Shown piece by piece: positions 48,578-57,778 of a stretch of DNA of 64,000 nucleotides. This stretch comes from Bradyrhizobium sp. 1 (GTDB lineage: Bacteria > Pseudomonadota > Alphaproteobacteria > Rhizobiales > Xanthobacteraceae), in the NCBI RefSeq assembly GCF_023073315.1, contig NZ_JADPJH010000011.1, forward strand, positions 238,837 to 302,836. Reading direction: 5' to 3'. The notes below the pieces were generated by a model. The model was not told where the DNA came from, did not search any database, and worked only from the letters and a program-made list of their open reading frames with translations. Position numbers and translations under genes: made by a program. Numbering within the stretch: position 1 is the first letter of the stretch; each line of letters opens with the position of its first letter.

Positions 48578-50305
48578 CTAGACCGGCGCTGACACACCAG
48601 CAGCAGGCGCCGTCACCCCGCCCTCCGCCAGATGCCGCCCCGCGATGTACCCGAACGTCAGCGCCGGGCCCAGCGTGATGCCAGGCCCCGGATAATTACC
48701 GTTCATGATCGAGCCCATGTCGTTGCCGCAGGCGTAGAGGCCCGCGACCGGCGTGCCGTCCTCGCGCAGCACGCGCGCCTGGGCATCGACCTTCATGCCG
48801 ATCGCCGTGCCAAGATCGGCCGGATAGATGCGCATCGCAAAGAACGGCGCACGCAGGATTGGCGCGACGCAGGGATTGGGCTTGTGAGCAGCATCGCCGA
48901 GATGGCGCTGGTAGATGGTGCTGCCGCGACCGAATTCGGGATCGCGCCCTTCCTTCGCATCGGAATTGTAGCCCGCAATCGTCGCCGTGAGCACAGACGG
49001 CTTGATACCGATCTTCACCGCAAGCTGTGCGATGTCAGGCGCCTCGATCAACTCACCGTTCGCCACATAACGCCGAACGTTGCGCGCAAATGGTTTGATG
49101 CGGCCGAGACCGTAGCTCCACAGGAACGGGCGGTCGCAGATCAGGTAGAACGGCCGGTCCGGCTCACCATTGCCATCGCGCAGCATGGCGAGCACGAATT
49201 CATGGTATGAGAGCGCCTCGTTGACGAAGCGTCGGCCCGCCGCATTCACGGCGATCACACCGGGCTTGGCGCGGTCGGTGACTGTATGCGGGAACACGCC
49301 ACGGCTGCCGTCGGAGCGGCGGAACAAAGAGGCCGGCACCCAATAGGCCGGGCTCGTCGCTTCGATATTAAGCGCAGCACCGGCCGTGGTCGCTAGCCGC
49401 AGCCCGTCGCCTGTGCCTGATGTGTTAGTCGCTGAGACAAATCCGGCCGCAGGCGGAAAGAACCGTTTGCGTAAAGCTGCATCGTGCGAGAAGCCGCCGG
49501 TTGCGACCACCACACCGCGGAGCGCGGCGATCGGGCGATCGCGCGAGCCATGGCGGATCACCACGCCGCTGACGCGATCGTCCTGCATCGACAAATCCTC
49601 AAGGTCAGCGCTGAAGAGGATTTCGACTTGCCGCGCCAGCAGCGAGGCATACAGCCGTGCCGCGAGCGCGTTGCCGAGATGCAGCGTCGTGCCGCGCGGC
49701 GAGCGAAGCCGTTGCAGCGCATACTCGAAAACAAGCCTCGCGGAACGCAATGTCGAACGCAGCGATTTTCCGGCCTTGCGCAGATGCGGGATGTCGAGCC
49801 GGTTGACCATCATCCCGCCGAACAGCGTGAACTCCGGCAGCGGCGCGCGCAGCCGCGCGAAATGCCCACCCAGCCTTGTGCCGTCGAACACGACCGGTTC
49901 CAGCACACGCCCGCCTGATGTCGCGCCCAGCAGCTCCGGATAATAGTCTGGATATGCTTTTACGGGCTGAAGGCGCACGACCGTGTTGGCTTCGAGATAG
50001 GTGACCGCCTCCGGCCCGCGCGCAAGGAAGGCGGCGCGCAAGCCCGCATTGGCGGGCTCCGGCACCGTACCCGAAAGATAGCGGACGGCATCGGTGATGC
50101 TGTCGGAGAGACCCGCCTCTTTCATTTTGGCGTTGGCGGGGATCCAGACCATGCCGCCGGACCAGGCCGTGGTGCCGCCGACGAAGGCGGTCTTCTCGAT
50201 CACCAGCACCCGCAGCCCTTCGGCGGCAGCCACCGCCGCAGCCGTCATGCCGCCGGCACCGGCGCCTATGACAATGACGTCGTAGGTCTCATGTGCCGGC
50301 ATCAT
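48578..50305 (-). CDS. FAD-dependent dehydrogenase, 3-ketosteroid-delta1-dehydrogenase/fumarate-reductase type
   Basis: A 575-aa flavoprotein. The FAD motif VIVIGAGAGGMTAAAVAAAEG leads, followed by LVIEKTAFVGGTTAWSGGM, characteristic of KstD/fumarate-reductase relatives, and GVVVATGGFSHDAALRKRFF and YACGNDMGSIMNGNYPGPGI at the end. Such enzymes introduce a double bond next to a ketone in steroids or related lipids. The substrate is unknown. No signal peptide. It is the last of a leftward series GMC/subunit/HtrA/this gene but separated by about 60 bases from the protease gene. Confidence 0.85.
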   Translation of the reverse strand: MMPAHETYDVIVIGAGAGGMTAAAVAAAEGLRVLVIEKTAFVGGTTAWSGGMVWIPANAKMKEAGLSDSITDAVRYLSGTVPEPANAGLRAAFLARGPEAVTYLEANTVVRLQPVKAYPDYYPELLGATSGGRVLEPVVFDGTRLGGHFARLRAPLPEFTLFGGMMVNRLDIPHLRKAGKSLRSTLRSARLVFEYALQRLRSPRGTTLHLGNALAARLYASLLARQVEILFSADLEDLSMQDDRVSGVVIRHGSRDRPIAALRGVVVATGGFSHDAALRKRFFPPAAGFVSATNTSGTGDGLRLATTAGAALNIEATSPAYWVPASLFRRSDGSRGVFPHTVTDRAKPGVIAVNAAGRRFVNEALSYHEFVLAMLRDGNGEPDRPFYLICDRPFLWSYGLGRIKPFARNVRRYVANGELIEAPDIAQLAVKIGIKPSVLTATIAGYNSDAKEGRDPEFGRGSTIYQRHLGDAAHKPNPCVAPILRAPFFAMRIYPADLGTAIGMKVDAQARVLREDGTPVAGLYACGNDMGSIMNGNYPGPGITLGPALTFGYIAGRHLAEGGVTAPAAGVSAPV

Positions 50306-50364
50306 GCGGCAGGTTTCCGAAGACGAGGCATGACACCGTCATACCTCGCCTCGCCAGCCCAATG

Positions 50365-51384
50365 CTAGCGCGCCGGCTTGCGCTCGATCGGATCGATATC
50401 GATCGCCCGCAGGCGGCCGAGCCGCAGCACGTCCATGGCGAGCCGCCGGCCGATCCGGTCGCGGTCGAGCACGCGGATCAGATCGTCGACGCCGTTGATC
50501 TCGACGCCGTCGAGCCTGATCACGACGTCACCGGGCAGCAGGCCCGCCTTAGCCGCCGGGCCGTTGGGCTCGATCTGCATCAAGAGTGCGCCCATCTTGT
50601 TCTCGACACTGGCGAGCACCGCATGCCGGCGCGGAACCGGCGCGGTCTGCCCGGCGACGCCGACATAGGCGCGGCGGACGTAACCGTGGCGGATGATCTC
50701 CGACAGCACGAACTGCGCAGTGTTGCTGGCGACCGCAAAGCAGATGCCCTGCGCGCCGTTGATGATGGCGGTGTTGATGCCGATCACCTCGGCATTCGAC
50801 GACACCAGCGGCCCGCCGGAATTGCCGGGATTGAGCGCGGCGTCGGTCTGGATCACGTCCTCGATGGTGCGTCCGCTGACCGAGCGGATCGAGCGCCCCA
50901 GCGCCGAGACCACGCCGGCCGTGACGGTCGATTCAAAGCCGAGCGGATTGCCAATCGCGATCACGAGCTGGCCCCGCCGCAAATTCTTGGAATTGCCGAG
51001 CGCGGCATAGGGCAAGTCGCGCACGCCGTCGGCACGCAGCAGCGCGAGGTCTGTATCGGGATCGACGCCGAGCACCCGGGCATCGCCAACGTTGCCCTCG
51101 ACGTCGCGCAGCCGGATCTCCTTCGACGAGCCGACCACGTGGCTGTTGGTGAGAACGAGCCCATCCGGCGAGATCACGATGCCGGAGCCGAGCCCGCCGC
51201 GTTCGCGGCCGTTCGGGACCTTTGGCCCGGTCTCGATCCGCACGACGGCAGGGCCGACACGGTCGGTCACGTCGATCACGGCATTGGAATAGGCGTCCAG
51301 CAGCGCCCGGTCATTGACCGGACCAGCCACTGTCGTTCGCGATGACGTGGCGTCATCGACGATGTCTGAAGTGAAATCCAGCAT
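50365..51384 (-). CDS. HtrA/Deg-type serine protease with PDZ domain, no signal peptide
   Basis: A 339-aa trypsin-like protease (about 35-240) with one PDZ domain (about 245-335). Catalytic His is in LTNSHVV, Asp in DPDTDLALLRA and Ser in PGNSGGPL. PDZ phrases: GPAAKAGLLPGDVVIRLDG. Typical Deg proteins are periplasmic, yet here the N-terminus (MLDFTSDIVDDATSSRTT) has no signal peptide or membrane helix, so a cytoplasmic or unusual location is expected. Start ATG 51384 follows AAGGA. It lies about 105 bases after the small subunit gene. Confidence 0.88.
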   Translation of the reverse strand: MLDFTSDIVDDATSSRTTVAGPVNDRALLDAYSNAVIDVTDRVGPAVVRIETGPKVPNGRERGGLGSGIVISPDGLVLTNSHVVGSSKEIRLRDVEGNVGDARVLGVDPDTDLALLRADGVRDLPYAALGNSKNLRRGQLVIAIGNPLGFESTVTAGVVSALGRSIRSVSGRTIEDVIQTDAALNPGNSGGPLVSSNAEVIGINTAIINGAQGICFAVASNTAQFVLSEIIRHGYVRRAYVGVAGQTAPVPRRHAVLASVENKMGALLMQIEPNGPAAKAGLLPGDVVIRLDGVEINGVDDLIRVLDRDRIGRRLAMDVLRLGRLRAIDIDPIERKPAR

Positions 51385-51489
51385 GGCAAAAGTCCTTGAG
51401 GCTCACACAGATGGTGGCCTGTTCCCTCCCGCGCAAGTGACCCGCCCGGGGCGCAAGGCTGGGCTGCCAGCGCTTGACTGCCCAAGTGG

Positions 51490-51939
51490 CTAGGGCGCCC
51501 GCCGCAGCGTGCCAGACCTCGCCTTGACCGGATCGAGCAGCGACCAGTCGCCGTCTGGAAGCACATAGCCATTGGGGAACGGAGCGCGCAGCTCGAGCCC
51601 GAGCGAGCGCAGCACGCGGTCGTCGCGGTAGTAGCATTGCAGCACCACACGGACGAGCGTCGCCGCGGCCGCGCCGCCGTGCTTGCGAAACTCCTGCGCC
51701 ACCGCATCGCGCCTGACGACATCGAGCCCGGCGAGCGGCTGACCTGCCAGCCGCGCCAGATGGTCCAGCGCCGCCACCACCAATTTGGTATCGCGGCCGA
51801 GCGTCGCAAGGATATCGGCCTGGATCACGGCATCGTCGGCGCCGGGCACCTCGTACGCGTCGCTGGCGGGAACGATCATCGCAGCGATAGCACGGAGGTC
51901 GTCGCGCTGGACGCGCGTGAGTTGATTGTCGGCGGACAT
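51490..51939 (-). CDS. Small subunit-like protein next to a GMC oxidoreductase
   Basis: A 149-aa helical protein that starts 8 bases after the GMC gene's stop and is therefore cotranscribed with it. It begins SADNQLTRVQRDDLRAIAAMIVP and has ALDHLARLAGQPLAG and VLQCYYRDDRVLRSLGL. Position, size and pattern recall the gluconate 2-dehydrogenase subunit 3 family, which pairs with a flavin subunit and often helps its export. Here no Tat or Sec signal is visible. Start ATG 51939; a longer reading from 51966 overlaps the GMC gene. Confidence 0.65.
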   Translation of the reverse strand: MSADNQLTRVQRDDLRAIAAMIVPASDAYEVPGADDAVIQADILATLGRDTKLVVAALDHLARLAGQPLAGLDVVRRDAVAQEFRKHGGAAAATLVRVVLQCYYRDDRVLRSLGLELRAPFPNGYVLPDGDWSLLDPVKARSGTLRRAP

Positions 51940-51946
51940 AGCGGCC

Positions 51947-53545
51947 TCAGTCGAACAAGTTTGCAAGGCGCTGCTTCATCTGATCGGCGATGTAGAGCGC
52001 GAGGGCCTGGATGGTGGATGTCGGGTTCACGCCGCCCGAGGTGACGAAGATGCTGCCGTCGACGATGAAGAGGTTCTTCACGTCATGGGTGCGGCCCCAT
52101 TCGTTGACGACGGAACGCGAGGGGTCGGTGCCCATCCGTGCGGTGCCGAGCAGATGCCAGCCGCCCCACGGGATCGGCGAATTGACGCAGATGTCGGTCG
52201 CCCCCGCCATTTCCAGAACCTCGCGACCGCGGTTGAGCGCATGCTCCATCATCTTCCGGCTGTTCTCGCTGATCGTGTAATCGATCTTCGGCGCGGGAAT
52301 GCCGTGGCTGTCCTTCAGCACGGGATCGAGCGTGACCTGGTTATGCTCCTCCGGCAGGTCCTCGCAGATCGCAGAGAAACCCAGCCGATGGCCGTTGAGC
52401 TTGCGGAAGATGCGGTGATGATCCTCGCCCCAGGGCAGAATACCCTTCTGCTCGCTGACGACCGCCTCGAACACCGGCCCGGCGCCGCGCACGAACTGCA
52501 CACCGTAGCCGCGCACGAAGCCGCGCGACAAATCCGTGTCGTACCACTCCTTGCTCCACAGGCAGGTCGGCGGCGCGCGGTTTGAGTCCGTCGGCTCCTT
52601 CACATAGCCGTAGATCTGCGCATAGGGATGGAACATCAAATTCTTGCCTACGAGGCCCGACGAATTGGCAAGGCCGTTCGGAAAGCGATTGGATTTCGAG
52701 TTGAGCAGCAGGCGCGGCGTGCCGACGCCGTTGCAGGCGATGATGACGACATGCGCCGGCTGAAACTGCTCGACACCGTCCTTGTCGTAATAGACCACGC
52801 CCGTGGCCATGCCGCTCTCGTCGGTGGTGATCTCGCGCACCCGGCAATGGGTACGGAGCTCGACACCGGCGCGGACCGCGTGCGGCCAATAAGTGATGTC
52901 GGTCGAGGACTTTGCGCCCTGCGCGCAAGCGGGCGTGCAATGGCCGAGATTGATGCAGCGCGCGCGGCCCTCATAGTCAGTGGTCGCGACCGTCGTGTCG
53001 GACGGCCACCAGTGCCAGCCGAGCTTGTTCATGGCCTTGCCGAAGATCGCCCCCGTCAATCCCATCGGCTGCTGCGGCATCGGCGGGTGCGTCAGCGGCG
53101 ACAGCGGATCGCCCGACAGGCCTGAAGTCCCCATCATGCGGTCGTTCTCTTCGAAGAACGGGGTCAGCGCGTCGTAGTCGATCGGCCAGTCGTCGGCGAC
53201 GCCGTCGAGCGTCTTCACCTTGAAATCGGACGGATGCAGCCGCGGCCAGTGCGCGGTGTACATCACCGTCGAGCCGCCGACCGCATTATAGTTCACGACC
53301 TTGATCGGCGAATTGTCGTCGTTGATCGGATAGTCCTCGGGACGGCCGCGGATGTTGGGGCTGGTCGCCCACTCGCCGTAGAACTTGGCCTCCCAGTCGC
53401 GGCCCGTGCTCGGATATTCCGCCGGGTTCATCCAACCGCCCTGCTCCAGGCAGAGGATGTGCATCTTGGTCTCGGCCAGCGACCACGCCATCGCCGCGCC
53501 TGAAGCGCCGGCGCCGATGATCAGGACGTCCACGGGGTCTTTCAT
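51947..53545 (-). CDS. GMC-family oxidoreductase
   Basis: A 532-aa FAD enzyme of the glucose-methanol-choline family. It has the FAD loop VLIIGAGASGAAMAWSLAE, the second GMC region VGGSTVMYTAHWPRL, RCINLGHCTPACAQGAKSSTD, a Rossmann stretch HVVIIACNGVGTPRLLLNS and, at the end, WGGWHLLGTARMG with the catalytic His followed by VVNEWGRTHDVKNLFIVDGS. With the small partner 8 bases on it resembles sugar or polyol dehydrogenase pairs that donate electrons to the respiratory chain. Substrate unknown. Start ATG 53545 with GGGAGGA. Confidence 0.88.
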   Translation of the reverse strand: MKDPVDVLIIGAGASGAAMAWSLAETKMHILCLEQGGWMNPAEYPSTGRDWEAKFYGEWATSPNIRGRPEDYPINDDNSPIKVVNYNAVGGSTVMYTAHWPRLHPSDFKVKTLDGVADDWPIDYDALTPFFEENDRMMGTSGLSGDPLSPLTHPPMPQQPMGLTGAIFGKAMNKLGWHWWPSDTTVATTDYEGRARCINLGHCTPACAQGAKSSTDITYWPHAVRAGVELRTHCRVREITTDESGMATGVVYYDKDGVEQFQPAHVVIIACNGVGTPRLLLNSKSNRFPNGLANSSGLVGKNLMFHPYAQIYGYVKEPTDSNRAPPTCLWSKEWYDTDLSRGFVRGYGVQFVRGAGPVFEAVVSEQKGILPWGEDHHRIFRKLNGHRLGFSAICEDLPEEHNQVTLDPVLKDSHGIPAPKIDYTISENSRKMMEHALNRGREVLEMAGATDICVNSPIPWGGWHLLGTARMGTDPSRSVVNEWGRTHDVKNLFIVDGSIFVTSGGVNPTSTIQALALYIADQMKQRLANLFD

Positions 53546-53747
53546 TGAAGCACTTTCCTCCCGCCCTCGCCGCTTCCCGGGCGATTCGGCCTACGCTGGC
53601 TTGCCTATTCTGCCAAACGATAGGATCAGAGCTACGGCCGAGTAAAGCCACAGGCGGGGAATGTCGCACTTCGCAGGGCGCAGACCATTGGTGTTGCCAC
53701 GCCCGGATGCTAGGAACGAGGCGCCAGAGCAATCGTAGCGAGACCGT

Positions 53748-54536
53748 ATGTCCTTCAGGAATTCATTTGCCGCCGCCCGCGCTTTCGCGCTTGTTCTGTT
53801 TCTCGCTCTGCCCGGGTTTCTGGGATCTGCCGGTCCGGCCTCCGCGCTAACGGCGGCTGCAACCGTCCGGGATGCCAATTCGATCCAGCTCGGCGACGTC
53901 ACCTATCGGCTCGACGGTGTCGACGCCCCCGAGCTGGACCAGGTCTGCATCGACGATCATGCCGACCCCTGGACCTGCGGCATCGAGGCCCGCGACCAGT
54001 TGGCGAAGCTGATCAACAAGCGCTCCGTGCGCTGCGACGATGTCGGACCGGAAAAGAGTTTCGGCAAGCGCCACCGCGCGATCTGCACGGCCGAGGGCGA
54101 CAAGACCAGCCTGAACGAGCAGCTGGTCAAGCTCGGCTTTGCCATTGCCCGCGAGCCCATCAAGGCGAACGTCAAGCCGGCGGCAGCGGATGCCAAGTCC
54201 GCCTCGGCCGGCTTGTGGAAGGGCTGCTTTGTTGCGCCGCAAGAGTTCCGCACCGGCAAGAAGGACGGCACGCTGCTGGGCGCCGCCTGCCGCGCCGACC
54301 GCGACAAGGAGATTCGCGGCGTTCTGTTTCCGGAGGACCTGACGATGCCGCCGAGCTGCGCCATCAAGGGCAAGCTCGCCGTGCGTGCGCGCGTCACCGG
54401 CAATATCGGCATCTATCATTTACGGGGCTGCCCGAGCTATCCCGCGACGACCAAACCAGACCGCTGGTTCTGCTCGGAGGACGACGCCCAGGCCGCCGGC
54501 TTCCGTAAGGCCTACAATTGCCGCCGGCCAAAGTGA
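53748..54536 (+). CDS. Secreted SNase-like nuclease
   Basis: A 262-aa exported protein with a signal peptide ([27 protein letters not shown]...). The staphylococcal-nuclease-like fold covers about 40-150, with [18 protein letters not shown], the first conserved Asp region, and [27 protein letters not shown]. The active-site Arg/Glu pattern of classical thermonucleases is only partly seen. A C-terminal part with several Cys ([51 protein letters not shown]) resembles modules often attached in Rhizobiales. Its promoter may include the weak EcfG-like GGAAC-N16-CGTA at 53713-53737. Confidence 0.82.
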   Translation: MSFRNSFAAARAFALVLFLALPGFLGSAGPASALTAAATVRDANSIQLGDVTYRLDGVDAPELDQVCIDDHADPWTCGIEARDQLAKLINKRSVRCDDVGPEKSFGKRHRAICTAEGDKTSLNEQLVKLGFAIAREPIKANVKPAAADAKSASAGLWKGCFVAPQEFRTGKKDGTLLGAACRADRDKEIRGVLFPEDLTMPPSCAIKGKLAVRARVTGNIGIYHLRGCPSYPATTKPDRWFCSEDDAQAAGFRKAYNCRRPK

Positions 54537-54709
54537 ACAATTGGTTCACGCAGCCGTGAGTGGTAGCCGGAGACAGTATTGATCCGGAATTGAACTCCAA
54601 CGCGAGTTGCTGCACCTATATGTGTACGCAAGCGCTTTGCGCGAGCGTTTCCTTGGCAGACGATCCTCATCGGATTGTTTTTGCTCGGGCGTTTCCTCCC
54701 TAGACTTGG

Positions 54710-54742
54710 GCCGCTTGTCACAACAGGCGGCTCTTCTTTTTT
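54710..54742 (+). terminator. Rho-independent terminator, possibly of a small RNA
   Basis: GCCGCTTGT (54710-54718) pairs with ACAGGCGGC (54723-54731), one G-U, around CACA, followed by TCTTCTTTTTT. It ends on the plus strand about 205 bases after the nuclease stop. The stretch between contains CCTCCC (54696-54701), an anti-Shine-Dalgarno-like phrase, and a possible -10 CTATAT near 54616, so a plus-strand small RNA about 100-130 bases long is possible. Confidence 0.7.
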
Positions 54743-54750
54743 GGATGCCT

Positions 54751-55140
54751 CTACATTCGCGTCTTCATGATCTGGTCCATCGGCGGCATGTTCGCGTTCA
54801 GATGCCCCATGATCCAGACGGTGCCGCCGACCACCAGGAAAACGACCATGAGGCCGAAAGCCAGCGCCAGCACATTGTTGGTGTTGTCGGGCCCCGTCGT
54901 GATGTGGAGGAAAAACACGAGGTGTACGCCCATCTGAGCGATCGCGAGCACGATCAGCGCAACGGGGATCGAGGGTTGCCAGACCAGATCGGTGCCGGCG
55001 ATGAAGAACGAGGTCGCCGTGAGCAGCAGCGCCAGGCCGAGACCAACGACGTAACCGATCACCCGCTCGGCGACGCTGTGTTGCTCTTCATCGCCCGGTG
55101 CGATGTCATGTTCGGTCCGCGTGTGCGCTTGATCGCTCAT
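54751..55140 (-). CDS. cyoD: Cytochrome bo3 quinol oxidase subunit IV
   Basis: A 129-aa membrane protein with three helices (about 28-50, 60-82 and 93-115) that helps assemble the oxidase. It has HIAPGDEEQHSVAERVIGYVVG-type start wording and PVALIVLAIAQMGVHLVFFLH plus a Gly/Val-rich third helix, the pattern of CyoD. The ATG overlaps the cyoC stop by four bases. The upstream in-frame start at 55323 lies inside cyoC and is not used. Confidence 0.92.
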   Translation of the reverse strand: MSDQAHTRTEHDIAPGDEEQHSVAERVIGYVVGLGLALLLTATSFFIAGTDLVWQPSIPVALIVLAIAQMGVHLVFFLHITTGPDNTNNVLALAFGLMVVFLVVGGTVWIMGHLNANMPPMDQIMKTRM

Positions 55141-55778
55141 ACGCCACTCCCAAGCAGGTAGACGACGGAAAAGACTCCAACCCAGACGATGTCGAGCGCA
55201 TGCCAGAACAGCGCAAAGCACATCATCCGGCGCAGGACATCGGCGCGAAAGCCTTTTGCAAAGACCTGGGCCATCATGGTGAGGAGCCACAATATGCCGG
55301 CCGAGACGTGCAGGCCGTGGCATCCGACCAGCGAGAAGAACGACGACAGGAACGCGCTGCGCGACGGGCCATAGCCGCGCGCGACGAGGTCGGAGAATTC
55401 GCGGAACTCAATGACGAGGAAGATCAGGCCGAGCACGCAGGTCACAGTCATGCCGAGATAGAACCAGAACCGATTGCGCACGTCGGCGGCAATACTGGCC
55501 ATGCCGCAGGTGAAGCTCGACAGCAGCAGGCAGACCGTCTCGATCGCGACGTTCCTTTGCTCGAAAATCTCCGAACCCTTCGGGCCGCCGGCGGTCTGGC
55601 CAGACAGCACCGCATAGGCTGCGAAGAAGCAGGAGAACATCACGATGTCGGAGAGCAGGAAGACCCAAAATCCGTAGGCGGTCACGGTACGTTTCGGTGC
55701 CGGCCCGGGATGCTCGATCACGACGCCGATGTGATGGGGATCGGCGTGAGCGCGGCCTGCGGTCGCAGTCATGGCCAT
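55137..55778 (-). CDS. cyoC: Cytochrome bo3 quinol oxidase subunit III
   Basis: A 213-aa membrane subunit with five helices. It shows YGFWVFLLSDIVMFSCFFAAYAVL, LVGCHGLHVSAGILWLLTMM and ALFWHALDIVWVGVFSVVYLLG (haem-copper oxidase subunit III family). The ATG overlaps the cyoB stop by one base (TGATG), so translation is coupled. Supports proton pumping and stability of subunit I. Confidence 0.95.
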   Translation of the reverse strand: MAMTATAGRAHADPHHIGVVIEHPGPAPKRTVTAYGFWVFLLSDIVMFSCFFAAYAVLSGQTAGGPKGSEIFEQRNVAIETVCLLLSSFTCGMASIAADVRNRFWFYLGMTVTCVLGLIFLVIEFREFSDLVARGYGPSRSAFLSSFFSLVGCHGLHVSAGILWLLTMMAQVFAKGFRADVLRRMMCFALFWHALDIVWVGVFSVVYLLGSGV

Positions 55779-57778
55779 CAGATTGTCCCCGCCATGCTGA
55801 CGAGGCCGCGACGCTCCTCGAGGTTGACGCGGTCGATCGCTGCGACCTCATCGGCCGGGATGACGTATTCGTCATGGTCGCGCCAGGCAAACACGACGAA
55901 CGTCGCGAACGCGCCGATGCCGCCAAGAATCACCATCCACCAGATGTGCCAGATCAGCGCAAAGCCCATGATGGTGGCGAAGAACGCACAGATGAAACCG
56001 GTCGGCGAGTTCCTGGGCATCTCGATGTCACGATACTCGGGCGGTTCGTGCTCCAGCGATTGCTGCTGGGCGCTCGCCTTCATATCCCAATAGGCATCCT
56101 CGCCGCGCACGTCGGGGTAAAAGGCGAAGTTGAATACCGGCGGCGGCGACGAGGTTGCCCATTCCAGCGAACGGCCGTCCCAGGGATCGCCGGTGCGATC
56201 ACGCAGCGCCTCGCGATTGCGGATACTGACGACGATCTGCATGATCTGGCAGATCACGCCGATCGACAGGATCAGCACGCCGAATGCCGCAACGAACATC
56301 CATGGCCGCCAGGCAGCGACATCGTAGTGCTGCAGGCGTCGGGTCATGCCCAGCATGCCGGCGATGTAGAGCGGCAAGAACGTGACATAGAAGCCGAGGA
56401 AGGTGAACCAGAACGCGGCCTTGCCCCAACGCTCGTCGAGGCGGAAGCCGAACGCCTTCGGGAACCAGTATTCGAAACCGGCGAAGGCGCCGAACAGCAC
56501 GCCGCCGATGATGACGTTGTGGAAATGCGCCACCAGGAACATGCTGTTGTGGAGCATGAAGTCCGCCGGCGGCACCGCGACCAGCACCCCCGTCAGGCCG
56601 CCGATGATGAAGGTGACCATGAAGCCGACCGCCCATAGCATCGGTGTCGCAAAGCGGATGCGGCCGCCATACATCGTGAACAGCCAGTTATAGATCTTCA
56701 CCCCCGTCGGCACCGCGATGATCATGCTGGCGATGCCGAAAATGGCGTTGACGTCGGGCCCCGCCCCCATCGTGAAGAAATGATGCAGCCAGACCATGAA
56801 GGAGATGACGCAGATCGCCATAGTCGCCAGCACCATGGAGCGGTAGCCGAACAGCGGCTTGCCGGAGAAGGTCGAGACGACTTCCGAGAAGATGCCGAAC
56901 GCCGGCAGCACCAGGATGTAGACCTCGGGATGCCCCCAGGCCCAGATCAAATTCATGAACATCATGACGTTGCCGCCGGCTTCATTGGTGAAGAAGTGGA
57001 AGCCGAGATAGCGGTCGAGCAGCAGCATCGCGAGCGTGGCGGTGAGGATCGGGAACGCCGCGACGATCAGGAGATTCGATGCCAGCGTGGTCCAGCAGAA
57101 CATCGGCATGCGCAGATAGTTCATGCCCTTGGTGCGCAGCTTCAGCACGGTCGTGACGAGATTGATGCCGGCCACCAGCGTACCGACGCCAGATATCTGC
57201 AACGACCAGGCGTAATAGTCGACGCCAACGCCGGGCGAATAGGAGAGTTGCGAGAGTGGCGGAAAGGCGAGCCAGCCGGTGCGCGCGAACTCGCCGACGA
57301 CGAGCGAGAGGTTGACCAGCAGCGCGCCGGTCGCGGTCAGCCAGAAACCAACCGAATTGAGCGTCGGGAATGCGACATCGCGCACGCCAAGCTGGAGCGG
57401 AACGATGAGGTTCATCAGCCCGATCACGAACGGCATCGCCACGAAGAAGATCATGATGGTGCCGTGCGCCGAAAAAATCTGGTTGTAGTGCTCGGGCGGG
57501 AGAAACCCCTGCGACTGGTACGCCACCGCCTGCTGAATCCGCATCATGATGGCGTCGCTGCCGCCGCGCAGCAGCATCACCGAGGCCAGCAGGATGTACA
57601 TGACGCCGATCCGCTTGTGATCGACGCTGGTGATCCATTCGTGCCAAAGATAGGGCAGATGCCCCTTCGCCACGACCCAGATCAGCACGGCGAGGATTGC
57701 CACCAGCACGATCGCGCCCGCGATGAGCGGAATGGGTTGATCGAACGGAATGGCCGACCAATCGAGCTTACCGAGCAT
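55778..57778 (-). CDS. cyoB: Cytochrome bo3 quinol oxidase subunit I
   Basis: The catalytic subunit: 666 aa, about 15 helices, haem b, haem o3 and CuB. Conserved ligand regions are visible: SAHGTIMIFFVAMPF (haem His), IWAWGHPEVYILVLPAFGIFSEV (CuB His with the His-Tyr cross-link), WLHHFFTMGAG (two CuB His) and VAHFHNVIIGGVLFG (haem o3/b His). Ubiquinol electrons reduce O2 and protons are pumped. Start ATG 57778 follows TGGAG; a GTG at 57790 would add four residues. Overlaps cyoA by 11 bases. Confidence 0.96.
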   Translation of the reverse strand: MLGKLDWSAIPFDQPIPLIAGAIVLVAILAVLIWVVAKGHLPYLWHEWITSVDHKRIGVMYILLASVMLLRGGSDAIMMRIQQAVAYQSQGFLPPEHYNQIFSAHGTIMIFFVAMPFVIGLMNLIVPLQLGVRDVAFPTLNSVGFWLTATGALLVNLSLVVGEFARTGWLAFPPLSQLSYSPGVGVDYYAWSLQISGVGTLVAGINLVTTVLKLRTKGMNYLRMPMFCWTTLASNLLIVAAFPILTATLAMLLLDRYLGFHFFTNEAGGNVMMFMNLIWAWGHPEVYILVLPAFGIFSEVVSTFSGKPLFGYRSMVLATMAICVISFMVWLHHFFTMGAGPDVNAIFGIASMIIAVPTGVKIYNWLFTMYGGRIRFATPMLWAVGFMVTFIIGGLTGVLVAVPPADFMLHNSMFLVAHFHNVIIGGVLFGAFAGFEYWFPKAFGFRLDERWGKAAFWFTFLGFYVTFLPLYIAGMLGMTRRLQHYDVAAWRPWMFVAAFGVLILSIGVICQIMQIVVSIRNREALRDRTGDPWDGRSLEWATSSPPPVFNFAFYPDVRGEDAYWDMKASAQQQSLEHEPPEYRDIEMPRNSPTGFICAFFATIMGFALIWHIWWMVILGGIGAFATFVVFAWRDHDEYVIPADEVAAIDRVNLEERRGLVSMAGTI

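Noticed and set aside
53713..53737. EcfG promoter before the secreted nuclease (GGAAC-N16-CGTA)
   Set aside because: The -10 differs by one base and lies only about 10 bases from the start codon, leaving no room for a usual leader. Noted as weak only.
54751..55323. Longer cyoD reading from 55323
   Set aside because: The extra 61 residues lie wholly inside cyoC and lack hydrophobic segments; the ATGA overlap at 55140 is the natural start.
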